Below are positions 23,744-34,756 of a stretch of 64,000 bases of DNA, one piece after another. The stretch is from Isoetes taiwanensis. Its lineage: Eukaryota > Streptophyta > Lycopodiopsida > Isoetales > Isoetaceae. Both the position numbers and the translations under genes were made by a program. The stretch lies in the NCBI GenBank assembly GCA_021234155.1, contig JAJEKV010000048.1, forward strand, positions 835,873 to 899,872, written 5' to 3'. Under the pieces are notes generated by a model. That model was not told the origin of the DNA and ran no database searches. It saw only the letters and a list, made by a program, of their open reading frames with translations. Position 1 is the stretch's first letter; each line of letters begins with the position of its first letter.

Positions 23744-26700
23744 ATGAAGATCCTATCTTGGAATCTAAGGGGTATTAAGGGAGCTTTAAAAAGAAGGAGA
23801 GCTATTTCCCAAATTAGGTCCTACAAAGCTGACATAATTCTTCTCCAAGAATTAAAACTTCAAAAATTTGAATGTGCTAATTTAGGGGAATGGATATTGC
23901 CTGGTAGTTCTTCTATATGGATTGAGGCCGAGGGTATACGGGGGGGTTTATGCATGATTTGGAGTAATTTAAACATAGATTTCTTCTATATGATCCAAGC
24001 GAGAATGTGGCAGTGTACTACTTTTATGATCAAGGATAAACCCTTTGGTCTCATAAATGTCTATGCTTCAACTAATCCTAAAGAAAGAGAAGTTCTATGG
24101 TTGGAAATCAATAATTGGATGAGAGCTCAAAACATTATTGATTGGATTGTTGCTGGGGACTTTAATAACACTCCAAATTGGGATCAAAAATTGGGAAACA
24201 AGATTAACATGACCAGACTGGAAAAAACTAGATGGAATAACCTTATTGATGATAACTCTTTGCTTCAAATTCCTTCCTCTTCTGCTAAATTTACCTGGTC
24301 AAACAAAAGAAAAGGAGATGCAAGAGTTTTCTGTGCTCTTGATAGATTTTATCTGAATATCTCTAGCTCAAATTTCTGGGATAATGCCTATGTTTTCAGT
24401 GATGAGTCTGTTGTTATTTCAGATCATCAACCTCAATTCCTGTCCACTCAAAGATCAAATATCGTCCCCTAGATGCGGAAATATCCCTTACAAATTTAAC
24501 TCTAGTTTGCTTCATAATAATTCTTTTCTGAATGAATTCAGAGAATTTTATTCTAAGCTAAATAGAGTTTCTGATCATATGTCCATGAAGAGCTTTTATT
24601 CCAACCTTAAGGCTTCCAAATCTTGGATAAAGGAGTGGACTAAAAAGGTTAATACTGAAAGAATCAAGGAGAAAAAAATTCTTCTCCAACATATGAGAGA
24701 TATCAGATTGGCTTTGCTTGATGATCCCCTTAATCCTAATTTACATCTTCAAGAAGAAAACCTTGAGAGGAAAATCAGAACAATTGAGGAAATTGAAGCC
24801 AAAGGGGCTGCCATTAGGTGCAAGGTTAAATACTCGAATGATATGGATTCTGGTAGCACCAAATTCTTTTTTAGAGTTGCTAAAGCTAGGCAGATAAAAA
24901 ACTCTATCTCTGAAATCAAAAGTGACTCTGGGGATATTCTAAATAACCCCTCAGATATCTCAAATTTCTTCTACTCTAAATATTCTGCTCTGTTCTCTAA
25001 GCAAAATAATTTGGATGCTCTTTGGCATCAACAATGCTAAGGCTTTCACTGATTTGATTGATGCCATTATCCCAAATGATCACTGCCAAATGGATATTTC
25101 TCTATCTAATGTTCCAAGCTCTGATGAAGTCTTATCTGTCTTAAAAAGTTTCAAACATGAAAAATCTCCAGGGCCAGATGGCTTTCCCCCTGAATTCTTT
25201 CTTATGTTCTGGGATTTAATGCAAAATGACATTATGCATTTTATAAAGGGATTTTGGGAATCTAATCATCTTCATCCCTCGATTGCTAGTGGTTTTATTT
25301 CCCTGATTCCCAAAGTTGAGAGACCTTCTGGATTTTCTGATTGGAGGCCTATTTCCTTAACAAATTCTACATATAAGATTTGTGCTAAAATCATTGCCTC
25401 AAGAATTAAGGATTATCTGCAAAAATGTATTAGTGGAAATCAGTGTGCTTTTCTTCCAAACAGATTCATTTTAGAAAATTACATTGCTGCCATGGAAGGA
25501 TTGCATTGGAATAAAATATCAAGCCAAAACTGTATTCTGCTTAAATTGGATTTCAAAAGGGCATTTGACAATATCAGATGGGATTTTATTGAGTTTGCTA
25601 TGAAAAAGCTAGGCTTCCATGATAGAATGATTCAGCTAATTATGGGTTTAAATCTCAGATCTAACTCTGCTGTTCTCATCAATGGCTCTCCTAGTCCCTT
25701 TTTTCCTCTGGAGAGAGGGGTTAGACAAGGTTGTCCACTGGCACCTTATCTATTTATTGTGGTGGCTGAATTGCTCACTAAAGCAATTAAGTACCATCAA
25801 AATATTGGCAATATTTCTGGTCTTAAACTCCCGAACTCCCCTGAAACTCTCTGTATTCAACAATATCTTCGATGATACCTTCTCCTTTCTTGAAAATAAT
25901 GCTAAAAACATTGCTTTCTTCATGGATCTTTTAAGTCAATTCAGTGCAGCTTCAGGAGTGGATTTAAATTTATCTAAGTGTGTTATGATAAGTGACAGTG
26001 ACAATTCATATGTGGCAGGAATTAAAATTATCAAAACTTCAGAGGTTACCAAACTTCTTGGCATGCCTTTGTCTCTGAATCCAAACCTCTCTGGTCTATG
26101 GTCCCCAATCATTGAAAAGATCAGAGCTAAGCTTCATATCTATAAAAATACTTTATCTTTGGCGGGCCGAGTTGTAATTGCCAATCAAGTTCTTACCAGC
26201 TCTCATATCTATTTCTCTACTGCTTTAGTTGCTCCGGCCCTCTCTTTTACAAGCAGATTGAGAAAATTATTAGGAACTTTATTTGGAATGGTAATAATCT
26301 AGTCAATTGGAATACTATCACCAGGCATAAAAAAGAGGGTGGTCTTGCTTGTAAAAATATTCATAAACAGGCCCAAGCCCTAGCAGGGAAATTTGTTTGG
26401 AAAGCTTTAAATGGCTCAGACAGTGTAGCATCTAAATTCATCAGATACTGGCTCACAAAAAGCTCTCCTTCTGGTCATCCCTCAATTCCTCATGACTTAC
26501 CAAATTCTGCTTTTTGTGAAGTCTCCTTAGCAGCCAATATGTCCCCTCTTATGAGAAACATTATTAAGGCCTGGAATAATATCTATTTAGCTTTCAAATT
26601 TGATCAGAGCCAAAATTTTCATTCGGACATGTCTATTTTCTGGTCTCCTACTTTCAAGGATCATCCAGAACCATGTCTTTGGCCTTGAAACATCCTCGAT

Positions 26701-27412
26701 TTACAAGAAATGGTACCTCAAGGGCTTTAATAATTTGGGTGATCCGTGGCATAATGGTAGATGGATTACTTGGTCAAATCTCAAGATCAAAATAAGGGGA
26801 ACACATAATCGACAAAAGGTTTACAAGCACATCAGAACATTGTTGGAAATTTCATCCCTTCTCGGTTGCCCAATAGTGGCCTTTAATGGATGCTTAATAA
26901 GAAATCAAATTACAAGGTCAAGGATATTTACAATTTCTTAGATCAAAGGCCTGATCTTCCTAAGTCATCCATTGCTTGGAACATAAACTCTGGCTTTGTT
27001 ACTAAATCTCTAATCGAAATGTATTGAGCTCCTATGCTTCAAGAAAGGTTTCCTTCTTTGCTTGGTTGATTGCAAATAAAAGTGTTCCCTGTCTTCAAGT
27101 TGTGGCCAAGAGAAATCCTAATGTCTCACCAAAACTGTCCTCTTAACTCGCAATAATGTTGAGGATTTGGAACATATTTTCTTTTGCTCAAAATTAGATC
27201 CCCTTTGGTTGTGGTTTAATAGATACTTTGACAATTATGATACCTCTTCCATTCTTAATTTCATGCAAGGAAATGATAATTACAAGAATACCATTGCATT
27301 TCTAACTCGTGGAATATTTGGAAATCGAGAAATAGGTGTCTATATGGTAAGAAAAGGTTTTCTATTACTTGGATTAAGCTACATATTAAATATGACATTG
27401 AAGCTCGGCTAA
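23744..27412 (+). pseudogene. LINE ORF2 (endonuclease-reverse transcriptase), decayed
   Basis: The endonuclease part (23744-24472) is well kept: MKILSWNLRGIKG, LLQELKLQ, VAGDFNNTP and ISDHQPQ are the N, E, D/N and SDH blocks of APE-type nucleases. Reverse-transcriptase motifs follow: GPDGFPPEFF, SDWRPISLTNSTYKICAKII, LKLDFKRAFDNIRWDF (motif A) and RGVRQGCPLAPYLF (motif B). The catalytic FADD box is damaged: at about 25860-25880 bases are missing, so the frame shifts and the second frame reads IFDDTFSF. The thumb region follows at about 25930-26300, then a zinc-binding region around 27100-27240 with HIFFCS. The protein is inactive as it stands. Confidence 0.85.
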
Positions 27413-28598
27413 CGCACATAGGAGAACTTTTGCTGACAATTATGACAGGTCCTGGGATCAAATTGGTGAATTTGTGGGGTATTATAAATTATTTATCTCA
27501 ACACTTTCATTTACAAATACTAATTAAGTTCCTTTTCATAGGATACATGGAGTTGTGCGAGAGGGCCTTACACCTAAGCAGATACTTTGTCTCCAAGGAT
27601 GGAGAGTCTCTCGAGAAATGAAGTTGATAGATATGGGGTGGAGAGATTGCATGAACATCGTGTCCGCTATCCCCTACTAATCGATGGTCGGCCCGGCAAA
27701 GAAGAAAAGATGAAGAGGTCAAGAAAACAGCTGAAAGGTTTTGGGCAGAAATATTTTCAAGGGAAGTTATGCAAATGGTTTTCATGTTCAAGTTCATTGA
27801 GAAGTACAATCAAAATTTCACTGAAAGGCAGTTTCTAAGATATAGAGAATTATATTACACTCACGAGAATGCTTGGTCGATAGTTATGGTACACTTATAT
27901 CGCTTATGGTGCGGTCGATTACTACAGACATTGATCGGGGAGATGAGCTATGGCATGCACCTTCCTATATTCTTGGCACTACCTCAAATTTCACAAACCG
28001 TTTTAATCTGCTCTTCTTCTCCATCCACATGACACAAAAATTCCTACTATCCCTTCCACTACCATCATATCGTAAATTGACAAGATTGGCTCCTTTTGAA
28101 TCGTGAACTTCTTTTTGTGAATGAGGTCAATTAGTACTTTTAGCAAAAGGATTGGCATGAAGAATTCGTGGAGAACTGTTTTCAAGACTCTTTTTGGGAT
28201 TCTTACACCTGAAAACTTTGACATTTGCCTTCAATTATCACATATCTGGAAACTATTGAAGATCTTCTACATCAGATGTCACATTCTGATGGAGTTAAGT
28301 TGCTGCTTACTCTTAACATCATATCCACAGGATTTTCGGGACTACTTCTGCTACAGAAACTTGTTAACATAATTTCCTATTCATCAATTCACATTTTCTA
28401 TTGTTAAGTCTTCATGGGACTTAACTTTATTTTGTATGTTTTTCCTTAATTAATGAAAAAATCATCTCGTACCTTCAAAAAAAAAAAAAAAAACACTTTG
28501 TTACAATATGCATACAAAGTCTTGGATCCTAAATATGTTCTTATTTGGCAGGCTGTGAAGAGGAAGAGGTTATTGAATTAGCAAATGAAATCAAGTAA

Positions 28599-29947
28599 GA
28601 AAGTGCCTAGCACATGAAAATGGAAACATCTAACTCTGATGCAATGTAACATGATGCAAGGTAACAGATTCACGTATACGTTATATCCAATTGAATTCTC
28701 AGTTGTGGATATGGAATTTATCATGCACTTATAAAAATAGGTAGTTACTGAAAAGGGCAGCTAAGTAACGTGTATAATCGTGTGACTTTGAAGCTCAAGA
28801 TATTTTAACCTTAATCTATTTTTCACAATAGAAAAGAATAGAACCGGTGTCGGTTGCTTGATTTACATTGAGATTACTAAGACCTATTGATTTCTGTTCC
28901 ATCAAAAGGCATTTATAGTACCTCATGCAAAAGGCCATTTTGGTGGTCTCGAAGCAATCATGATAAATGGTTTGCTGGACTAAAGATAAATGGTTCGTCC
29001 TTATTTGAAAGAAGATAAATAGTTCTACCTTGATTGAATGGATGGGTATTCTGATATCCTAACTTTGATGGACATCCCATCTTTTGCGTCTATCATTTGG
29101 TGGAAAAAATGGATTTAATTTGTGTGTAGCACATTTACGTATGCTGAACCTATGAGATGTTGCAAAATATGTATGGTCTACATAATGTTCAAATTTGTGT
29201 TGCCTTGAGGAAGTAATCTAGAAAACCGAATGATTCCATATCTCTTTTTCAAGTTTTATTCAAATCATTTTAATAAGATAATTACAAAGAGTAACATTTG
29301 CTCTCCTTCCATACAATAAAATCATATTCTATTCTATTCCATTAACTCATACAATAAAATACCATGCTCTGAATTGCATGGAGTCCCAAAGAATCTACGT
29401 GGTTGTGGCATAAACCCACAAACCACTATTTAGTATTTGTTTTTAAAGTTAAGGTATTATTCAAATTTACTTATTCTTGCTAGTTTTTCATTCTTCTACA
29501 CTTTCATCTAAAATATTTTTGTGAATAGAAAATAAACTCTTAGTCAAGTGTGTACTCTATATGAAAATAGGTTCTAAAAGAGTTTTCTTCCTCACAACTC
29601 AATGAAGTTTATCTTCCTTTTTATTTTGATATTGTGTTGGGTCCCCTGCCAGAGGGAACGCCGCATCTTACGCCGCATGCGGCGTTCCCTTCCAGTTTGC
29701 GTTCCCCTAGCGGGTCGCGGGCTGGAGGAATTGAATGCCAGGAATTCCCCGAGATTGAATTTGAAAAATGCCTGCTACGAAATTTCTGGACTCCCGCAAC
29801 TTCGCTTCCATCTGATTTTTGGCGCCTCAGGGTCTCATTCTGGTGCCTCACCTGGGTCGAAGCTTGCAAAGGTGAGCTCAACTGGGTCGCATCTTCCTGC
29901 AATCATCTTATTTTTATGAAACTAACGAACCCTCATTCTTATTCCAG
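28599..29947. other. Gene-free stretch
   Basis: AT-rich with short open frames only. At about 29650-29690 there is a local GC-rich palindromic segment around CGCCGCATGCGGCG. No family was recognised. Confidence 0.4.
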
Positions 29948-31795
29948 GATTTTCTTGCGTTTGGAGTTTGATTGAAGATAAGCCCCATACAGAAGACAAA
30001 TCGATTTCAGACTATGCTGTTCTTCTTTGGCTTCTGAAGCCAGCTGATATTGGAAGGTAAGGTATTTTTTTCCAGCCGACATACATAAATCATTATTTCG
30101 GATATAAGGGATCATTATTTGCTGGGACCAGCGACATACATGGATCATTATTTGGGTTTCTAAAGTTCTATGAATTATCTCTTCAATTGGGTTTTCCATT
30201 CTAAGCATAGGTCGTACATTTTTCATTATAAGCATAGGCTGCATTAAGTGTTTGAGTTGCATGCTAAAGTCTGCATCCAAATGCAAATATTGTATGCAGA
30301 ATTTTACATACCTTTCTGGTGGATCCATTCCGCACTGCAATTCGTAAGGACCCATCAGCATCGTGAGTTGTTTCCTTTTTTCTTTTTTTTTATGTGTTGA
30401 GATGTGACAGTGTTTCTATTTTGAGATTAAATATGAGTTGAAACATGGTAGTGCTTCTATTCTGAGATTTCATATGTTGTACAAATGCCTCAATGTTACA
30501 GTCTGAACCATTTGCCAGCTTCATATGTGTACATTGGAAAGAGCCTCAAATCAGACCTGTAATAATGGAACGGAAATGATAAGTTATGGACTAAATAACC
30601 ATTAATCTAACTCTTTAGCTTCACGTCCTTGATGCTTTCTGTTAGAGTTTTGAGCTTCAATAAGTTTTTGGGCGTATTTTTAAATACGTAGAAGATTCGT
30701 AATGCTAACTCTTTAGCTTCATTTATTGCTTGCTATGATCAGCACCTTCAACTGTGAGCTCATGTTCTTCATGTTCTATTCTATTCTTTGTGAACAGCTC
30801 TGATATGATTATTGGACCATATCTTAAGAAGGCCAACACAAATGGCTTCATTACAGAAGTCCATATTACCAATACTAATGTCCTGGCCCTGTGTATGAAC
30901 GAAAATGATAAGTTATGGATACGTATTAAATAACCATAAATCTAACTCTTTAGCTTTGCGTACTTTATGCTTTCTATTACAGTCCCGAGCTTCAATAAGT
31001 TATGGATATGTATTAAATATGTAGAAGATTCATAAAGCTAGCTCTTTAGCTTCATGTATTAGTTGCTATGAATATCGAACTCTAATCTTCAGCTTTATGA
31101 ACAGCTTTGATATGATTATTGGACCATATCTTGGGAAGACCATTACAAATGGCTTCATTGAATAAGTCTGTATTACCAGTACTAAAGTCCTGGCCCCGTG
31201 TATGATCATGTCAGCTTGAAGTCCTTACCAATCTATTCCTTTCCCTGTATTCAACTGATGAATGGCCTTCGCAATAAGCGAAGTAAAGAAGAAGCAGGTG
31301 ATCTTTAGGCCGGAACTGCCAATTTGTAAGATGTATGACAGAACCTACACTTGAAGGCGGATGTGGGCACAAGATTTTACCTGATCGGAGCTGCATGCAG
31401 GGTAAGATATGAGAGAAGAATAGTTGAAAACAGAGAATTTAAAGACTAAGGCTACCAAATCCCTTTCGGATTAAACTTTTTTCCAGGAGTTATTATGGGG
31501 ATTGAAGGAGGAAAATTTGGAAAATTGAATGTAGCAAAGAAGACTCTTAAGCATATGCAGCAGCATCATAAGCTTTGGCAGCGATTTTTAAATTTGCTAT
31601 ATCTACATGTTGCCTTCTATTATCTTCAATATTCTATTTTCCAGTAGCTTAGTGAAGGAAACATGATGGCTTCATTGAATTATCTCATATCTTGCTAATT
31701 GTATGCAGGCCCAATTTCACGGATAGTTCTTAACAACACATGTGTAGTGGAGAATAATAGCATATACTCTTTTAAGGTGCAATCCTGTCCCAGGT
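29948..31795 (+). other. Unrecognised exon-like fragments of a multi-exon gene
   Basis: An open segment at 29948-30056 is bordered by a CAG acceptor and a GGTAAGG donor and reads smoothly (WSLIEDKPHTEDKSISDYAV then LLWLLKPADIG). Further exon-like pieces are at about 30797-30892 (SDMIIGPYLKKANTNGF and onward) and 31709-31795 (GPISRIVLNNTCVVENNS and onward, ending at CAGGTATTTT). I do not recognise the protein. The 30.8-kb piece is repeated at about 31105-31206 with a premature TAA, so at least that copy is dead. No start codon or complete frame could be assembled, so I do not call a CDS. Confidence 0.35.
30571..31206 (+). repeat. Tandem duplication (about 310-330 bp x2) including an exon-like segment
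   Basis: Two diverged units, about 30571-30900 and 30901-31206. Each contains GATAAGTTATGGA, CTCTTTAGCTTCA, GATATGATTATTGGACCATA and end TGTATGA. The second unit carries the stop in the exon-like part. Confidence 0.65.
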
Positions 31796-32296
31796 ATTTT
31801 GTTTTCCTTCTTTGGAGTAGAAAGGAAGCATTTTTAAAATCTGCATTTTCATTGCATGTACATTGTCATGTTGTGAATCTCTCTCAATCTATACGTCTTG
31901 GCAGTGATTCGTAAAATGTAATGTTGCTATCATGTTGGGCATCGCCATCACATACAAAAACCAGATTATTATTATTGCGGAACAGTTAGCCATACCAGAC
32001 AACATAGAAGATGCAAGCTATACTACTGCAGCTATTATCACACCCTAATAAATTTGGTTTGGACATTTGCTGAGTAGCAACATGTTAAAGTCATGTTATG
32101 TTCCAAAAGCTCAAGGTTCAAGGTCGTTGAGAATGCACTTAGCACTTAAACGTGTTCTTCTGCTGAAGCTTTGACATGTTTGTATGTCTGTAGTTTGTTT
32201 ATGTTGGTTCGTTTATGTAGATAGTCAGCACCAAATGAAGGTCCATCAATTCTGAACGCAGTTTACTTGGGCACAGATGTTTCATCATTTGGAGGC
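31796..32296. other. Gene-free stretch
   Basis: AT-rich sequence; no gene, RNA or element recognised. Confidence 0.35.
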
Positions 32297-32496
32297 AAAA
32301 AGTTCGCAAAAGTGGTAGAGCTAGACAGAGTTAAAGCAGAAGCGTTTATTTTCTTTTTTTGTATTTGTTGCAAGATAAAGTCGAATGCTATGGATGCTTG
32401 GGGGCTAAAAGTTAATTGGCAAAAGTGGCAGAGGTTGGACAGTTAAAGCAACGTCGTTTATTTTCTTTCTTTGTAATTGTTGTAAGACATTCGAAA
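32297..32496 (+). repeat. Tandem duplication of about 110 bp
   Basis: Units at about 32297-32384 and 32407-32496 share GCAAAAGTGG-AGAG, GTTAAAGCA and CGTTTATTTTCTTT blocks followed by a TTGT-rich tract. Confidence 0.55.
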
Positions 32497-33035
32497 GCTC
32501 TAAATACATTATTTATTAACTTTCTTTGCTTCTGTACGTTAGTTTTATTTGATGTCTTAAAAACTTTATGTTAGTTCCACTTTGCTGGTTCTAGATACCA
32601 TTTAGATATTCTTGCAAATATTCTAGGTTTTATGACATTCATAAGTATTTAAAGTTTAAGACCTTTTTTAAGCATCTTTCTTTCCTTAGACCATTTTGGA
32701 ACTCTTTTATCATATACCATTTGATTAAATGTAACTCAGCTTAATAGTTGTACCAAAGAACATGCCCCCGAAAGAGAAGGGTACAAAAATTGTTAGCTGG
32801 CTCTACGTTGGATTATTTGAGTGATGTGAAACTACTAAGAACTACAAAAAGAATGACCATATTTTGTAGTAAGATTCCCTTTATGTGCATGGAGCAATAC
32901 AAATATGGTCTTATAAAATGTAAGTAATTAATGTGTTTTGTTTTAGATAATGGGCTCCTTCAGTAATGTTGAAATAGCATTCTACTCATGGAAAAAAAAG
33001 GAGCATATGTCAATGTGGTCCAAATGACATAGCAT

Positions 33036-33700
33036 CCTAATTCATGCACAATAATGTAGTAAACATTAGCAGAATGTGGTGAGCATTAATTAAGTAGCCG
33101 GTAATAAATGATATTAGCAAAGAGTTCATGCACGATAATGTAGTAAACATTAGCAGAATTGTAACGTTCCTAACCGACATGCCCTTAACCAACTGGGCAA
33201 AACCGTCTAGACGTTTATGAGTAGTCGCTTCTACCCATTTATGCCGGTGTCTCGGGAACGCCCCACAGGCACATTCAAGGTTCGAATACTCGAGCGGTCT
33301 ACCATGGGCCGTTCTGATCTCTCCCACTAGAACTATGCTCGCCCCTCGAAAGCATCCGTGGCTATACCATGTCACAATGATTACCAAGTCTTTGCAAATT
33401 ACCCATGCATATAGGCACCCATGGAGACTCGAACTTCGAGACCGCCTCGATACCAATCAGAACGCGTCCTAACCGACATGCCCTTAACCAAATGGGCAAA
33501 ACCGTCTAGACGCGTTTATGAGTAGTCGTCACGCCCATTTATGCCGGTGTCTCGGGAACGCCCCACAGGCACATTCAAGGTTCGAATACTCGAGCGGTCT
33601 ACCATGGGCCCGTTACAAGAATGTGGTGAGCATTAATTAAGTAGTCGGTAATAAATGACATTTATAGCAAAGAGTTGAGGAGGCAACATTGAGTGGCACG
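33036..33700 (+). repeat. Tandem repeat of about 85 bp whose second unit is split by the TRIM insertion
   Basis: Unit 1 (about 33042-33124) runs from CATGCACAATAATGTAGT through GTGGTGAGCATTAATTAAGT to AGCAAAGAGTT. Unit 2 starts at 33127 with the same CATGCAC block, is broken after AGCAGAAT at 33159, and resumes at 33618 with AGAATGTGGTGAGC, ending near 33676. The intact first unit gives the exact pre-insertion sequence, and so proves the boundaries of the inserted element. Confidence 0.85.
33160..33617 (-). mobile_element. TRIM-like miniature LTR retrotransposon, 458 bp
   Basis: The insert starts TGTAACG and ends CGTTACA (TG...CA ends) and is flanked by the 5-bp direct repeat AGAAT (33155-33159, 33618-33622), as LTR integrase makes. 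Its two ends are copies of each other: about 33160-33313 and about 33459-33617 share CCTAACCGACATGCCCTTAA through CGAGCGGTCTACCATGGGCC with few differences. On the minus strand the sequence just after the 5' LTR is TGGTATCGAGGCGG (33455-33442), close to a primer-binding site complementary to initiator methionine tRNA. A purine-rich GTGGGAGAGA lies before the 3' LTR. There is no coding capacity. It must have been mobilised in trans. Confidence 0.85.
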
Positions 33701-33916
33701 TGAATGACATGGAGTTGGGGAGAAGATGCCATGTGGGATGCCATGGGGATCTTGCCCAATTTTAAAATCTTTATGCCTATATTGATCTACGAGCGATCCC
33801 TAATGACAACACTTACATTTGCTTAGTATAGACACACAAACTTATGTTTATAGACCATGGTCCCAATCCGCACCATCGCAGTCAAGGGTAGATTTGTTAA
33901 ATTACAATGACCAATA
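33623..33916. other. Short intergenic stretch
   Basis: No feature beyond the end of the tandem repeat unit. Possibly the upstream part of the decayed Helitron. Confidence 0.3.
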
Positions 33917-34408
33917 TTGCTTCATATTTTATCCACGAAGGCCCGGGATACAAAAGATAGAAAAGATTGGCAACTTCGGGATGCACACAACATCAAAAGG
34001 ATTGCTTCTCTAAAGTGTTCATATATCTGGGATAGTATGAGAGAATACAAACTGACAATGAACATGCGCGTCATGAACGCATTGGATTTAGATGCGCTTG
34101 AACAACAAGCATTTGCTGACTACTTATTAAGTATAGGAGATGTCCGAGAACCAGCCTTTCCGGAGAAGGATGTTGATATGGTGCATCTGCATGGTGATTA
34201 TGAGCTTCCCGAGTTTCTAACAAAGTTTAACATTGTTGTTGGTAGATATAAGTCGCGCGTCTGGGACATGGTATCAGAGCATGTTTACACATTCATGTTC
34301 GCCACCATAGGCACGACGAGAGGAGCTTCTATACATATCAGCTTTGCAACTGAGCTTCACATCGAGCCGACAGACGTTCCTAGAGTTTTTGGGACATGTT
34401 CTTCATGA
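33917..34408 (+). pseudogene. Helitron PIF1-like helicase fragment
   Basis: The frame contains YKLTMNMRVMN followed by FADYLLSIGDVREP and DMVHLHGDYELP. This matches the segment of Helitron/PIF1 helicases where the conserved L..NMR motif is followed by FA..LL.IG.G. and an acidic/hydrophobic loop. The protein would unwind DNA during rolling-circle transposition. Only a C-terminal part of the helicase is visible and no Rep domain was found. The Helitron-type terminus 280 bases downstream, on the same strand, supports the assignment. Confidence 0.6.
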
Positions 34409-34661
34409 CGTGGATCCATTGAGAATGACGGACATAACCTCTATTCGCACCGAAAATATTTTGTATTTGCATGTAGACCTAGTAAATTTGTTTAACATTT
34501 TGTTTGAACTTCATATTATATGTACACTTTAAAAGGTAAAGCTTATTCAATATGTATATATGTCTATTGCACCTACATATATATTGTCTTGGATGCATTG
34601 CGCACATTCACGACACAACCACAACTAATGCACGTGAATGCCTTCACACATACACGACTAA

Positions 34662-34691
34662 TGCCCGGCATTGCCGGGCACACGTTTCTAG
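34662..34691 (+). mobile_element. Helitron-type 3' terminus (hairpin plus CTAG)
   Basis: TGCCCGGCA (34662-34670) and TGCCGGGCA (34672-34680) form a GC-rich hairpin. It is followed by 11 bases ending in CTAG at 34688-34691, and then T. Plant Helitrons end in a short GC hairpin about 10-12 bases before CTRR and insert before T. The 5' TC end was not located. Confidence 0.6.
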
Positions 34692-34756
34692 TCTCAATTA
34701 CAATGTTTTACCTCACAATATAAACAAATTAAGGTTTTGACAAATTTTGAATAGAT

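Larger units (their letters stand above)
20537..28490 (+). mobile_element. Near full-length LINE with poly(A) tail and 14-bp TSD
   Basis: The element is bounded by a perfect 14-bp direct repeat AAACACTTTGTTAC at 20523-20536 and 28491-28504, and ends in a run of A from 28477. Between lie about 1.1 kb of leader, an ORF1-like region (21644-23594), endonuclease (23744-24472), reverse transcriptase (25015-26302), a C-terminal zinc-binding region (about 27060-27260) and about 1.2 kb of trailing sequence. This is the structure of a plant L1-type LINE. Several frameshifts and stops, and a lesion in the catalytic FADD block, show it is no longer autonomous. The host site is the last visible intron of the ChaC-like gene. 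Confidence 0.9.
20523..28504. repeat. 14-bp target-site duplication of the 20.5-28.5 kb LINE
   Basis: Left copy 20523-20536 and right copy 28491-28504 are identical (AAACACTTTGTTAC). A diverged relative of the same site, GACACTTTGTTATAATATGC, lies at 20482-20501, so the target region already had a short local repeat before insertion. Confidence 0.9.
20247..28598 (+). pseudogene. ChaC-like gamma-glutamylcyclotransferase, 3' exons split by a LINE
   Basis: ChaC/GGCT enzymes degrade glutathione to 5-oxoproline and Cys-Gly in the cytosol. Three pieces match the C-terminal part of plant GGCT2-type proteins. Exon 20247-20318 encodes TSFYLGPTSLEEMAR (family: YYLGPAPLDDMAR). The exon from 20394 encodes QIAKVVGSAGPNHEYVF (family: QIA..GPCGNNREYLF). 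After the LINE, 28552-28595 encodes CEEEEVIELANEIK followed by TAA (family: EDDYVIELANEVRK). All three are bordered by AG acceptors; the first has a GT donor. The LEKAL segment expected after EYVF is not visible, and joining the second and third exons at the obvious sites does not keep the frame. The N-terminal half with the GYGSL motif was not found. It is therefore either a gene fragment or a gene killed by, or before, the LINE insertion in its last intron. Confidence 0.65.

Noticed and set aside
33160-33617. A tRNA gene or tRNA-derived SINE at 33.2-33.6 kb (T-loop-like GGTTCGAATAC, A-box-like TGGTTAAGGGC)
   Set aside because: No cloverleaf can be formed, and the TG...CA ends, 5-bp target duplication and paired terminal repeats point to a miniature LTR element instead.
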